This document shows, one piece after another, positions 14,561 through 21,949 of a stretch of DNA of 64,000 bases. The stretch lies in contig NZ_QKVL01000006.1 of assembly GCF_003231275.1 (NCBI RefSeq), positions 124,001 to 188,000 of the forward strand, given 5' to 3'. Each line of letters starts with the position of its first letter. Position 1 is the first letter of the stretch. The DNA is from Pseudomonas huaxiensis. GTDB lineage: Bacteria; Pseudomonadota; Gammaproteobacteria; Pseudomonadales; Pseudomonadaceae. The notes below the pieces were generated by a model. It saw only the letters and a program-made list of their open reading frames with translations. It was not told the DNA's origin and did no database searches. The translations under genes and the position numbers were made by a program.

Positions 14561-17227
14561 GTGCGCAAGAGCAAAGACAAGATCCAACGCAACACGACAT
14601 CCGCAACCGGTGCCATCGCGTTCAGCCTGCTGCTGAGCGGCATGGCGCTCGCCGACGAGGCGCGGCAGAACTGGCATATCAATCCCGGCCCGCTGGACGA
14701 GGTGCTGCTGAGCATCAGCCGGCAGAGCGGTCAGGTGATTTCCTTTACGCCGGAACTGGGCCGTTATTCTTCGGCGCGGGTCGACGGCAATCTCTCCGCC
14801 GAGCAGGCGATCAACGCTGCCTTGCGCGGCACCGGCCTGGAGCTGGAAGTCAGCCCGACTGGCGCGTTCATTATCAAGGGCAATGGCACCGAGCCCGCAG
14901 CAGCCAACGCCGCCAGCGCCAGCACGGTAGCGCGCAACCAGACTTCCGCAGCCAGCGTGCCGACTCTGGACCGGGTGGTCGCCCTCGGTACCCGGCGCAG
15001 TGACGCTACCGCGCTGACCAGCGCCGCGCCGGTAGACGTGATCAACAGCGAAGAGCTGGTGCAGACCGGCGCCACCACCCTGAACCAGGCGCTGTTCCAG
15101 TTGCTGCCGTCGTTCAACTTCCCGCAGAACCAGAGCGCCACCCGCGGCCAGAACCCCAAGGGCGCCTCGTTGCGCGGGCTGGCGCCGGACCAGACGCTGG
15201 TGCTGGTCAACGGCAAGCGCCGGCATGCCTCGGCGGTGGTGAACATTTCCAGCGGCGTGCCGTTCATTGGCGCCCAGCCGGTGGATCTGGACATGATCCC
15301 GATCAGCGCCATCGACCACGTCGAAGTGCTGCGTGACGGCGCGTCGGCGCAGTACGGCTCCGACGCGGTGGCCGGGGTGGTCAACATCGTGCTCAAGGAG
15401 CGCGACACGGGTGGGCAACTCAATACCCAGGTCGGCCAGTACGGCCAGGGCGACGGTTTCAACAAGAGTGCCGATGGCTGGTACGGCATCGGGCTGCCGG
15501 GTGACGGTTTCCTGACCCTGAGCTTCAACGGCGTCAACAGCAAACCCACCGATATCGGTGACAGATACGTCGCCGACGGCAAGCTGCAGGACCCGCGCTG
15601 GGGTGGTGCAGGCCGTGACAAATACAACCTCGCGGCGAACGCCGAGGTCGGTCTGAACGATCAATGGCGACTGTACAGCTTCGCCACCTTCGGTCAGGAC
15701 AAGTCGATCAACAACACGCCGCCGTTGCTGGCGTCCAGCCCCAATAACGTCGCGGCGATCTACCCTAACGGGACCATCCCGAAATACCGCTTCCGCTACG
15801 AAGATTCCTCGCTGACGGTGGGTTCACGCTTTGAAGACGAGGTTATCGGCCGCCTCGATATCAGCGCTACCTACGGCCGCGACAAGCACGACGAACTGGC
15901 CTTCGACACGGTCAACCCGAGTTATGGCGCCAGCAGCCCGACCAAGTTCGACGTCGCCACCCTGATCAACGAACAGACCAACGTCGGCATCGACTACACC
16001 AAGGACCTGCCGGTGGCCTGGTCGGACAACCCGCTGACGGTGTCCGCCGGCGTCGCCTACCGCCACGAGGAGTACACCTTGGAGGCGGGCGACTACGACT
16101 CCTATTCCTACGGCGGCATCGACGGTGTGCAGGTCGGCGCGGTGCAGGCGTCCGGGCTGACGCCGGATGACGCAGGCGTCTACAAGCGTGATGTTGGCGG
16201 CGTGTACTTCGGCCTGGAAAACCAGCTCACCGAGAAATTCCAGGTGGGTATCGCCGGGCGTACCGAGCACTACTCGGACTTCGGTTCGGCCACCACCGGC
16301 AAGCTCTCGGCGCGCTACGAACTGACCCCGCAAGTGGGCCTGCGGGCCACGGTCAACAGCGCCTACCGCGCACCGACCCTGGGGCAGATCGGCACGTCCT
16401 GGACCACCACCACCAACGTCGATGTCAACGGCAACCCGGTGCTGACCCGCATGCTGCCGGTGGACCACCCGGCCGCCCAGGCGCTGGGCGCCGAGGCACT
16501 GAAACCGGAGAAATCCACCAACTACTCGCTGGGCGTGGTGTTCCGGCCGAGCGAGCAGGCTTCGCTGACCATCGACGCCTACCAGATCACCATCCGCGAC
16601 CGCCTGCTCTATAGCGGCGGCATCTCCGGGCCGGATGCCGAGCGCATCCTCGCCGCTGCCGGCTACGGTCAGTACAGCTGGGCGCAGTTCATGACCAATG
16701 CGGCCAACACCCGGACCCGCGGCGTCGACATCGTCGGCAAGTACAACCTCGACCTCAAGCAGTTCGGCAGCCTGGCGCTGTCGGCCGGCTTCACCAAGGC
16801 GCGGACCACCATCGAGTCGGTCAATGCCAGCCCTTACGGCTTCGACATCCTGACCCGCGAGGCCCGTGGCTTCCTTGAGCACGGTTACCCGGAAAGCAAG
16901 CTGGTGCTTGGCGCGGTGCATCGCTACGGCCCGTGGACGGTGAGCCTGTCCGAGACGCGCTACGGCGAGTACCGCAAATACGCGGCCTCGGCCACCAACG
17001 CCCAGTACGACCAGACCTTCTCGGCGCAGTGGAACACCGATCTGGACGTGAACTACGCGTTCACCAGGCAATTGAAGCTCTCGGTGGGCGCCAACAACCT
17101 GTTCAACAGCAAGCCGGACGACTTCAACCTCCGCCTGCGCCAGACGCCGGGGCAGCAGTACAGCTACCTCGCGCCATCGGCGCCCGAGGGGGCGTTCTAT
17201 TACACCAAGCTCACTTACGACTTCTGA
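14561..17227 (+). CDS. TonB-dependent outer-membrane receptor with STN signalling domain
   Basis: An 888-residue receptor. I start it at GTG 14561 behind GGGGGGAA; a GTG at 14546 is also open. Signal peptide about residues 1-31 (SLLLSGMALA-DE), STN domain about 35-90 (INPGPLDEVLLSISRQSGQV), a linker, plug from about 140 (APVDVINSEELVQTGATTLNQ, VEVLRDGASAQYGSDAVAG), then a barrel ending in a C-terminal Phe. The plug type is that of large non-siderophore receptors. The STN domain fits signalling to the FecR at 12421. Downstream are a REP pair and then genes for a betaine-type binding protein and two catabolic enzymes, so its ligand may be organic. Confidence 0.9.
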   Translation: MRKSKDKIQRNTTSATGAIAFSLLLSGMALADEARQNWHINPGPLDEVLLSISRQSGQVISFTPELGRYSSARVDGNLSAEQAINAALRGTGLELEVSPTGAFIIKGNGTEPAAANAASASTVARNQTSAASVPTLDRVVALGTRRSDATALTSAAPVDVINSEELVQTGATTLNQALFQLLPSFNFPQNQSATRGQNPKGASLRGLAPDQTLVLVNGKRRHASAVVNISSGVPFIGAQPVDLDMIPISAIDHVEVLRDGASAQYGSDAVAGVVNIVLKERDTGGQLNTQVGQYGQGDGFNKSADGWYGIGLPGDGFLTLSFNGVNSKPTDIGDRYVADGKLQDPRWGGAGRDKYNLAANAEVGLNDQWRLYSFATFGQDKSINNTPPLLASSPNNVAAIYPNGTIPKYRFRYEDSSLTVGSRFEDEVIGRLDISATYGRDKHDELAFDTVNPSYGASSPTKFDVATLINEQTNVGIDYTKDLPVAWSDNPLTVSAGVAYRHEEYTLEAGDYDSYSYGGIDGVQVGAVQASGLTPDDAGVYKRDVGGVYFGLENQLTEKFQVGIAGRTEHYSDFGSATTGKLSARYELTPQVGLRATVNSAYRAPTLGQIGTSWTTTTNVDVNGNPVLTRMLPVDHPAAQALGAEALKPEKSTNYSLGVVFRPSEQASLTIDAYQITIRDRLLYSGGISGPDAERILAAAGYGQYSWAQFMTNAANTRTRGVDIVGKYNLDLKQFGSLALSAGFTKARTTIESVNASPYGFDILTREARGFLEHGYPESKLVLGAVHRYGPWTVSLSETRYGEYRKYAASATNAQYDQTFSAQWNTDLDVNYAFTRQLKLSVGANNLFNSKPDDFNLRLRQTPGQQYSYLAPSAPEGAFYYTKLTYDF

Positions 17228-17241
17228 TCCTCCGGGTTTCC

Positions 17242-17313
17242 CTCGCTGGCAAGCCAGCTCCCACACGGTCAGCGGTGCATGCACACCCCTGTGGGAGCCG
17301 GCTTGCCGGCGAT
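17242..17313. repeat. inverted REP pair (REPIN-like)
   Basis: The left arm ends GGCAAGCCAGCTCCCAC (17264); the right arm is GTGGGAGCCGGCTTGCCGGCGAT (17291-17313), the C/G variant, so the arms differ by compensating positions. It separates the receptor from the binding-protein gene. Confidence 0.85.
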
Positions 17314-17350
17314 GAGGCCCTGACGGTCAGGCCGAATTCGAGGCACTACC

Positions 17351-18355
17351 ATGAAACCACTGAAAACCCTCCTGGCCGGCTCGCTGCTGACCTTATCCCT
17401 GCTCACCCACGCCGCCGACAAACCGCAGCCCATCCACTTCGGCGACATCACCTGGGAAAGCGGCAGCCTGATCACCGAGATCCTCCGCACCCTGGTGGAA
17501 AAGGGCTACGGCTACACCACCGACACGCTGCCGGGCAGCACCGTCAGCCTCGAGGCGGCGCTGGCGAAAAACGATATCCAGGTCATTGGTGAAGAATGGG
17601 CCGGGCGCAGTCCGGCCTGGGTCAGGGCCGAAGCCGAAGGCAAGGTGTTCGGCCTCGGCGACACGGTCAAGGGCGCTACCGAAGGCTGGTGGGTGCCGGA
17701 ATTCGTCATCAAGGGCGACCCCGAGCGTGGCCTTGCACCGCTGGCGCCGGAGCTCAAATCGGTGGCCGACCTGCCGCGCTACGCCCACGTCTTCAAAGAC
17801 CCGGAATCCCCCGACAAGGGCCGCTTCCTCAACAGCCCAACCGGCTGGACCTCGGAAATCGTCAACAGCCAGAAGCTCAAGGCTTATGGGCTCACCGACA
17901 GCTACGTCAACTTCCGCACCGGCTCCGGCGCGGCGCTGGATGCCGAGGTCGGCGCATCGATCCGCCGTGGCAAGCCGGTGCTGTTCTACTACTGGTCGCC
18001 GACGCCGCTGCTGGGCCGTTACAAGCTGGTGAAACTGGAAGAACCGCCGTTCGACGCAGAGGCCTGGAAGACCCTGTCCGATACCAACAACCCCAACCCG
18101 CGCGGCACCCGCTCGATGCCGGCGCGCCTGGCGATCGGCGTGTCCGCGCCGTTCCGCACGCAGTACCCGGAACTGGTGGCGTTCTTCGAGAAAGTCGATT
18201 TGCCCATCGACCTGCTCAACCAGACCCTCGGCCAGATGGCAGAAAAGCGTCTGCAACCCAAGGCCGTGGCCCAGGCGTTTTTGCGCGACCACCCCGACGT
18301 GTGGCGTGCCTGGCTGCCAGCGGACGTTGCGGCGAAGGTGAGCGGGAGCCTGTGA
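17351..18355 (+). CDS. ProX/OpuAC-type periplasmic substrate-binding protein
   Basis: A 334-residue glycine-betaine-family ABC substrate-binding protein. Signal peptide about residues 1-21 (TLLAGSLLTLSLLTHA-AD). The OpuAC-type core shows FGDITWESGSLI, an EEWAGR loop, GWWVPEFV and FYYWSPTPLL; the Trp/Tyr residues are of the kind that cage quaternary ammonium groups in this family. No permease or ATPase gene lies nearby, so it must use a transporter encoded elsewhere or act with the TonB receptor upstream. The OCD gene starts 4 nt after its stop. It is the clearest hint that the cluster handles a betaine. Confidence 0.88.
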   Translation: MKPLKTLLAGSLLTLSLLTHAADKPQPIHFGDITWESGSLITEILRTLVEKGYGYTTDTLPGSTVSLEAALAKNDIQVIGEEWAGRSPAWVRAEAEGKVFGLGDTVKGATEGWWVPEFVIKGDPERGLAPLAPELKSVADLPRYAHVFKDPESPDKGRFLNSPTGWTSEIVNSQKLKAYGLTDSYVNFRTGSGAALDAEVGASIRRGKPVLFYYWSPTPLLGRYKLVKLEEPPFDAEAWKTLSDTNNPNPRGTRSMPARLAIGVSAPFRTQYPELVAFFEKVDLPIDLLNQTLGQMAEKRLQPKAVAQAFLRDHPDVWRAWLPADVAAKVSGSL

Positions 18356-18359
18356 TTGC

Positions 18360-19370
18360 ATGAACACACGACCGATCTACATCGACTTCCTCAATGGCCT
18401 CGACGTCGCCGAGCTGAACCTGAACAACGATGAAATCCTCGCCGCCGTCGAAGCCGGCCTTGCCCTTCAGGGGCAGGGCGCGGCAGTGATCGAGCCGCGC
18501 ACGCACTTGATTCCCGGCGGCGCCATCAATGGCCATTTCAACGTGCTGCGCGGCGTGCTCGGCGGCGATGTTGGCCGCGCCGGAGTCAAGGTGGTGGGCG
18601 ACTTCGTCGACAACTACCAGCAAGGCCTGCCTTCGGAACTGGCCATCCTCAACCTGCTGGACCCGGCCACCGGCGTGCCCCAGGCGATTCTCGACGCCTC
18701 GGCGATCACCGACATGCGCACCGGCGCGCTGACCGCCATCGGCGCCCGACACCTGGCCAATCCGCGCAGCAAGGTGCTGGCGCACATCGGCGCGCGGGGC
18801 ACGGCGTACTGGAATGTGCGGCTGCTGGATCACCTGTTCGACTTCGACGAGATCCGCGTGCACTCGCGCCGGGCCGAGAGCCGCGAAGCCTTCGCTGAGC
18901 GCCTGCGCCGCGATCTGGGCAAGCCGGTGATCGTCACGGAAGACTGGGAAAGCACCGTGCGCGACGCCGATATCGTGGTCGAAGCCTCGCGCCTGCAACA
19001 GCCCGAGCCGCTGCTGCGCACGGAGTGGATCAAGCCCGGCGCCTTTGTCGTGCCCTACGGCACCATGAGTGCGGTGGAGCTGTCGCTGACCGACATCATG
19101 GACAAGCTGGTGGTGGACGACTGGGGCCAGTGCAAGGGTGGCCAGTTCGGCTCGCTGCGTGCCCATGTCGAGGCCGGCAGGCTCAGCGAGCAGACTTTGC
19201 ATGCAGAGCTTGGGCAGATCGTCGCCGGGCTGAAACCCGGTCGCGAGCACCCGCAGGAAACCATTCTGTTCTGGCACCGCGGCCTGAGCCTGAGCGATAT
19301 CGCCCTCGGCCATGCACTGCTGGAAAAGGCCCGTCGGCTGGGTATCGGCCAGCGGCTGCGCTTTGCATGA
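18360..19370 (+). CDS. ornithine cyclodeaminase / mu-crystallin family protein
   Basis: A 336-residue NAD(P)-binding protein of the OCD/mu-crystallin family. It has the family core THLIPGGAINGHFNVLRG, VKVVGDFVDNYQQGLPSE, and DASAITDMRTGALTAIGARH, then the Rossmann strand VLAHIGARGTAYWNVRL. Members are cyclodeaminases, amino-acid dehydrogenases or ketimine reductases, so the reaction is open. The usual G-x-G-x-x-G is G-A-R-G-T-A here. It overlaps the lyase homologue downstream by ATGA, so the two are translationally coupled, and it follows the binding protein by 4 nt. Confidence 0.85.
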   Translation: MNTRPIYIDFLNGLDVAELNLNNDEILAAVEAGLALQGQGAAVIEPRTHLIPGGAINGHFNVLRGVLGGDVGRAGVKVVGDFVDNYQQGLPSELAILNLLDPATGVPQAILDASAITDMRTGALTAIGARHLANPRSKVLAHIGARGTAYWNVRLLDHLFDFDEIRVHSRRAESREAFAERLRRDLGKPVIVTEDWESTVRDADIVVEASRLQQPEPLLRTEWIKPGAFVVPYGTMSAVELSLTDIMDKLVVDDWGQCKGGQFGSLRAHVEAGRLSEQTLHAELGQIVAGLKPGREHPQETILFWHRGLSLSDIALGHALLEKARRLGIGQRLRFA

Positions 19371-20833
19371 GTGCACTGGAACTGGGGGTTGATGGCCTCG
19401 CGCTGCCTCAGTTGCTGGCGTTGGTGGACGATGACGCACCGCTGCAACTGAGCAGCACGGCGCGCGGCCGCATCGAGGCCGGGCATCGCCTGTTGCGTGG
19501 GCTGATCGCCGCCGGTGAACCGGTCTACGGCGTGACCACCGGGCTTGGTGCAGCAGTGGATCAGGCGCAGGCACTGGACGATGTGGCGTTCCAGCAACGC
19601 ATCGCCGCAGGCCGGGCGGTGGGTGTCGGGCGCCTGGCGCAGCGGCGCGAGGTGCGGGCGATCATCTGCGCCCGCCTGGCCGGGCTGGTCCAGGGGCGCT
19701 CCGGTATTTCCCTGACCTGCGCCGAGCGCCTGCTTGATCTGCTCAACCATGGCATCCATCCCGAAGTGCCTTTGCTCGGTTCCCTGGGCGAAAGTGATCT
19801 GGCGCCATTGGCCCATCTGACCCTGGCCTTGCAGGGGCAGGGCTGGGTCGAATACCGCGGAGAGCGACTGACGGCGGATGAGGCCCTGCGCCGTGCCGGG
19901 CTGAGTCCGATCGTGCCAGGGGACAAGGACGGTCTGGCGCTGGTCTCGGCCAATGCGGCGAGCATCGGCCTTGGCGCCTTGCTGGTGATCGAGGCAGAGC
20001 GTGTGCTGGCGCGGCAACTGGCGGCGCTGGCGTTGTCTTGCGAAGGCTACCGCGCCAGCCTCGCGCCGTTTCAGCCCCGGGCGGCGGGGCTGCGTCCGGC
20101 GCCGGGGCAGGTCGAGGCGGCGGCCGATTTGCTCGGGTTGCTGGCGGGCAGCGACTTGAACGATCCGTCGCATGCTCGGCGTTTGCAGGACCCATTGAGT
20201 TTCCGTTGTTCGACCATCGTCGTCGGCGCCGCCCGGCGCGCCTGGGCTTGTGCCCGCGAAGTGCTGGAAATCGAGCTGGCCAGCGGCGCGGACAACCCGG
20301 CGCTGGTGGACGAAAGCCGGCAGGTGCTGGTGACTGCCAACTTCGACAGCACGCATCTGGCGTTGGCCTTTGAAGGACTGGGACTGGCGTTGAGCCGGGT
20401 AGCGGTGGCGAGTGCGGAGCGCATGGCCAAGCTGCTGTCGCCGTCGTCCAGTGACCTGCCGCGTTCGCTCAGCCCGCGTCCGGGGCGCGTCGGGCTGGCG
20501 GCGTTGCAGCGCACGGCGGCGGCATTGGTGGCGGAGATCAGCCATCTGGCCAACCCGATTCCGGCCATCAGCGTGCCGGTGGCTGACCGCGTGGAGGACT
20601 ACGCCGGGCAGGCGCTGGCGGTGATCGAAAAGACCCGCGCGCTGCTGCAACGGCTGGAATGGCTGACCCGCATCGAAGCGGTGATTGCGGCGCAGGCGGT
20701 GGACCTGCGCGGCGGGATTCGTTTGGGCGAAGGCGTGCGCCGGGTGTACGAACAGGTTCGCTGTCGGGTGCCGTTCGTCGATGAGGACCGGACTGTGGAC
20801 GTAACGGGCGACGAATGGTGGTCGCTGGATTAG
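19367..20833 (+). CDS. aromatic amino-acid ammonia-lyase homologue lacking the MIO triad
   Basis: A 488-residue HAL/PAL-superfamily protein (ATG 19367 overlaps the OCD stop). YGVTTGLG carries the conserved catalytic Tyr. At the cofactor site, where HutH has G-S-V-G-A-S-G-D-L-A-P-L-A-H, this reads G-S-L-G-E-S-D-L-A-P-L-A-H: the Ala-Ser-Gly that cyclises to MIO is gone and one residue is missing, with codons GGC GAA AGT GAT intact. The NGT motif is S-A-N and the QDxYSxRC Tyr is Leu (QDPLSFRC). MIO-less homologues include ergothionase, which expels trimethylamine. A similar elimination on a betaine substrate is plausible here. Confidence 0.85.
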   Translation: MSALELGVDGLALPQLLALVDDDAPLQLSSTARGRIEAGHRLLRGLIAAGEPVYGVTTGLGAAVDQAQALDDVAFQQRIAAGRAVGVGRLAQRREVRAIICARLAGLVQGRSGISLTCAERLLDLLNHGIHPEVPLLGSLGESDLAPLAHLTLALQGQGWVEYRGERLTADEALRRAGLSPIVPGDKDGLALVSANAASIGLGALLVIEAERVLARQLAALALSCEGYRASLAPFQPRAAGLRPAPGQVEAAADLLGLLAGSDLNDPSHARRLQDPLSFRCSTIVVGAARRAWACAREVLEIELASGADNPALVDESRQVLVTANFDSTHLALAFEGLGLALSRVAVASAERMAKLLSPSSSDLPRSLSPRPGRVGLAALQRTAAALVAEISHLANPIPAISVPVADRVEDYAGQALAVIEKTRALLQRLEWLTRIEAVIAAQAVDLRGGIRLGEGVRRVYEQVRCRVPFVDEDRTVDVTGDEWWSLD

Positions 20834-21144
20834 TGCGTGGTGGCGCTGGTGCCCCAGCGACTGTCACGCCTGCTGTGCGGTGCACCTTGTTCGGTCATGG
20901 CCGCGAGGATGTCCATGGCGCTGTGGCCCTGCTCGATGGCGATGCCGAAACGCACGCTGTCGATCAGTCGATCCAGGCGTTGCGGGTCGTTGCGCTGGGC
21001 CGGGCTGATCAGGCGTTTGGCGACCACACCGCCGGTTTCGTTGGACAGCGTCAGCATGATGCTGCCGTCCAGCCGCTCGATACTCAGGTTGACCCGGTAC
21101 TGCGCCGAAAAGGCGGCGCTGATCTGCTGAAAGGGATTGTGCAT
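20830..21144 (-). CDS. DUF3509-family protein
   Basis: A 104-residue protein starting MHNPFQQISAAFSAQYRVNL, with RNDPQRLDRLIDSVRFGIA, which matches the small Pseudomonas DUF3509 family as I recall it. The ATG at 21144 follows AGGTGAG and is preferred to the upstream in-frame start at 21171. It converges on the lyase gene with a 4-bp overlap of the stops. There are no membrane segments or recognised catalytic motifs. Role unknown. Confidence 0.7.
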   Translation of the reverse strand: MHNPFQQISAAFSAQYRVNLSIERLDGSIMLTLSNETGGVVAKRLISPAQRNDPQRLDRLIDSVRFGIAIEQGHSAMDILAAMTEQGAPHSRRDSRWGTSATTH

Positions 21145-21246
21145 GGTGCTCACCTGACAAATGACGTGCATCGATTGACTGGCCTCGAGGCGGGTAGTTC
21201 AGCTCAGGTTGCAAGGGTCGGGCCGGACGGTGGGGTGCCGGTGCAT

Positions 21247-21280
21247 AAAAAAAGCCCCGGGCCTCAAGGCCAGGGGCTTT
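21247..21280 (-). terminator. rho-independent terminator of the HPF-like gene
   Basis: AAAGCCCC...GGCCT and AGGCC...GGGGCTTT form a long stem. On the minus strand it is followed by a run of T, and it lies 29 bp after the HPF-like stop. Confidence 0.8.
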
Positions 21281-21308
21281 CTCTACCGTCCGCGTTACCG
21301 CGTGATTA

Positions 21309-21713
21309 TCAGCTCAGACGAGCCTGTTCGTTTTCCAGGAATTCTTCCTGCAGCAGCCCGTCGGCGTCATTGGCACTGCTTTCTTGCTGGGTGACTGCGC
21401 GTTTGCTGCGCTGCTTGCCGTAATAGTGCTCCAGCGCGTGGTTCAATTTCTCTGCGGCGCCCTCGACAGCCAGTTCCAGCGATTCGGCTTTGTGGGATAC
21501 GGAAATCGGTTGATGGCCTTTTGGGCGTGCCTCCATCTGGCAGCGTTTGTCATGCGGGCCTGGCTTGTCGCCGTTTTCATCGCGCATGTGGACTTCAATT
21601 CGGGTGAGGTCCTCTTCGTAGCGTTCGAGCCTGCTTTCTACCGTGCTGCGAACCCACTCGTTCAGCCGGATACTGCCTTGAATATGGTTGTCGCTGTTGA
21701 CCTGGATTTGCAT
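21309..21713 (-). CDS. HPF/RaiA-type ribosome-associated protein
   Basis: A 134-residue protein with the sigma-54-modulation/HPF fold: MQIQVNSDNHIQGSIRLNEW, VESRLERYEEDLTRIEVHMRD, and AVEGAAEKLNHALEHYYGK. Family members bind and inactivate ribosomes in stationary phase. It is distinct from the short HPF near rpoN because of its acidic C-terminal tail (NDADGLLQEEFLENEQ). It is monocistronic, with its own terminator. The 236 bp upstream are AT-rich around 21830-21860 and likely hold the promoter. Confidence 0.85.
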   Translation of the reverse strand: MQIQVNSDNHIQGSIRLNEWVRSTVESRLERYEEDLTRIEVHMRDENGDKPGPHDKRCQMEARPKGHQPISVSHKAESLELAVEGAAEKLNHALEHYYGKQRSKRAVTQQESSANDADGLLQEEFLENEQARLS

Positions 21714-21922
21714 GGTTCCAATCCTTATTCAGCTAGCTCGCAAGAGACTGACCAGGAGCTTTGCGCTCTGTGGGAATCATTGCCTCTTGACTACAAGGTC
21801 AGGCACTTGGACGAACATTTCAACCCCCTAAAAAATAAAAATATTTTGTTTCAAGTGGGTTGGGAAATGGGGTTAGGATCCGGTAGATAAGTTGCATGGG
21901 GGCATTTCACTCTTGCCCAGGA

Positions 21923-21941
21923 AGGGCCGCAACGCGGCCCC
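21923..21941 (-). terminator. possible fecA terminator hairpin
   Basis: GGGCCGC-AAC-GCGGCCC forms a perfect 7-bp stem immediately after the fecA stop. The following minus-strand sequence has only a short pyrimidine stretch. Confidence 0.45.
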
Positions 21942-21949
21942 CAGGGTCT

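Noticed and set aside
19025-19366. N-terminal extension of the lyase homologue
   Set aside because: It overlaps the OCD gene in another frame and lacks homology; the ATG overlapping the OCD stop is the natural coupled start.
20040-20100. Frameshift in the lyase homologue to explain the missing Gly of the MIO triad
   Set aside because: The frame is continuous, with good family sequence on both sides of 19780-19810, and a single-codon loss with Ala-to-Glu change does not need a frameshift.
21714-21949. AlgU- or sigma-54-type promoter for the HPF-like gene
   Set aside because: No GAACTT-N16-TCTGA or GG-N10-GC pair at correct spacing could be found by eye.
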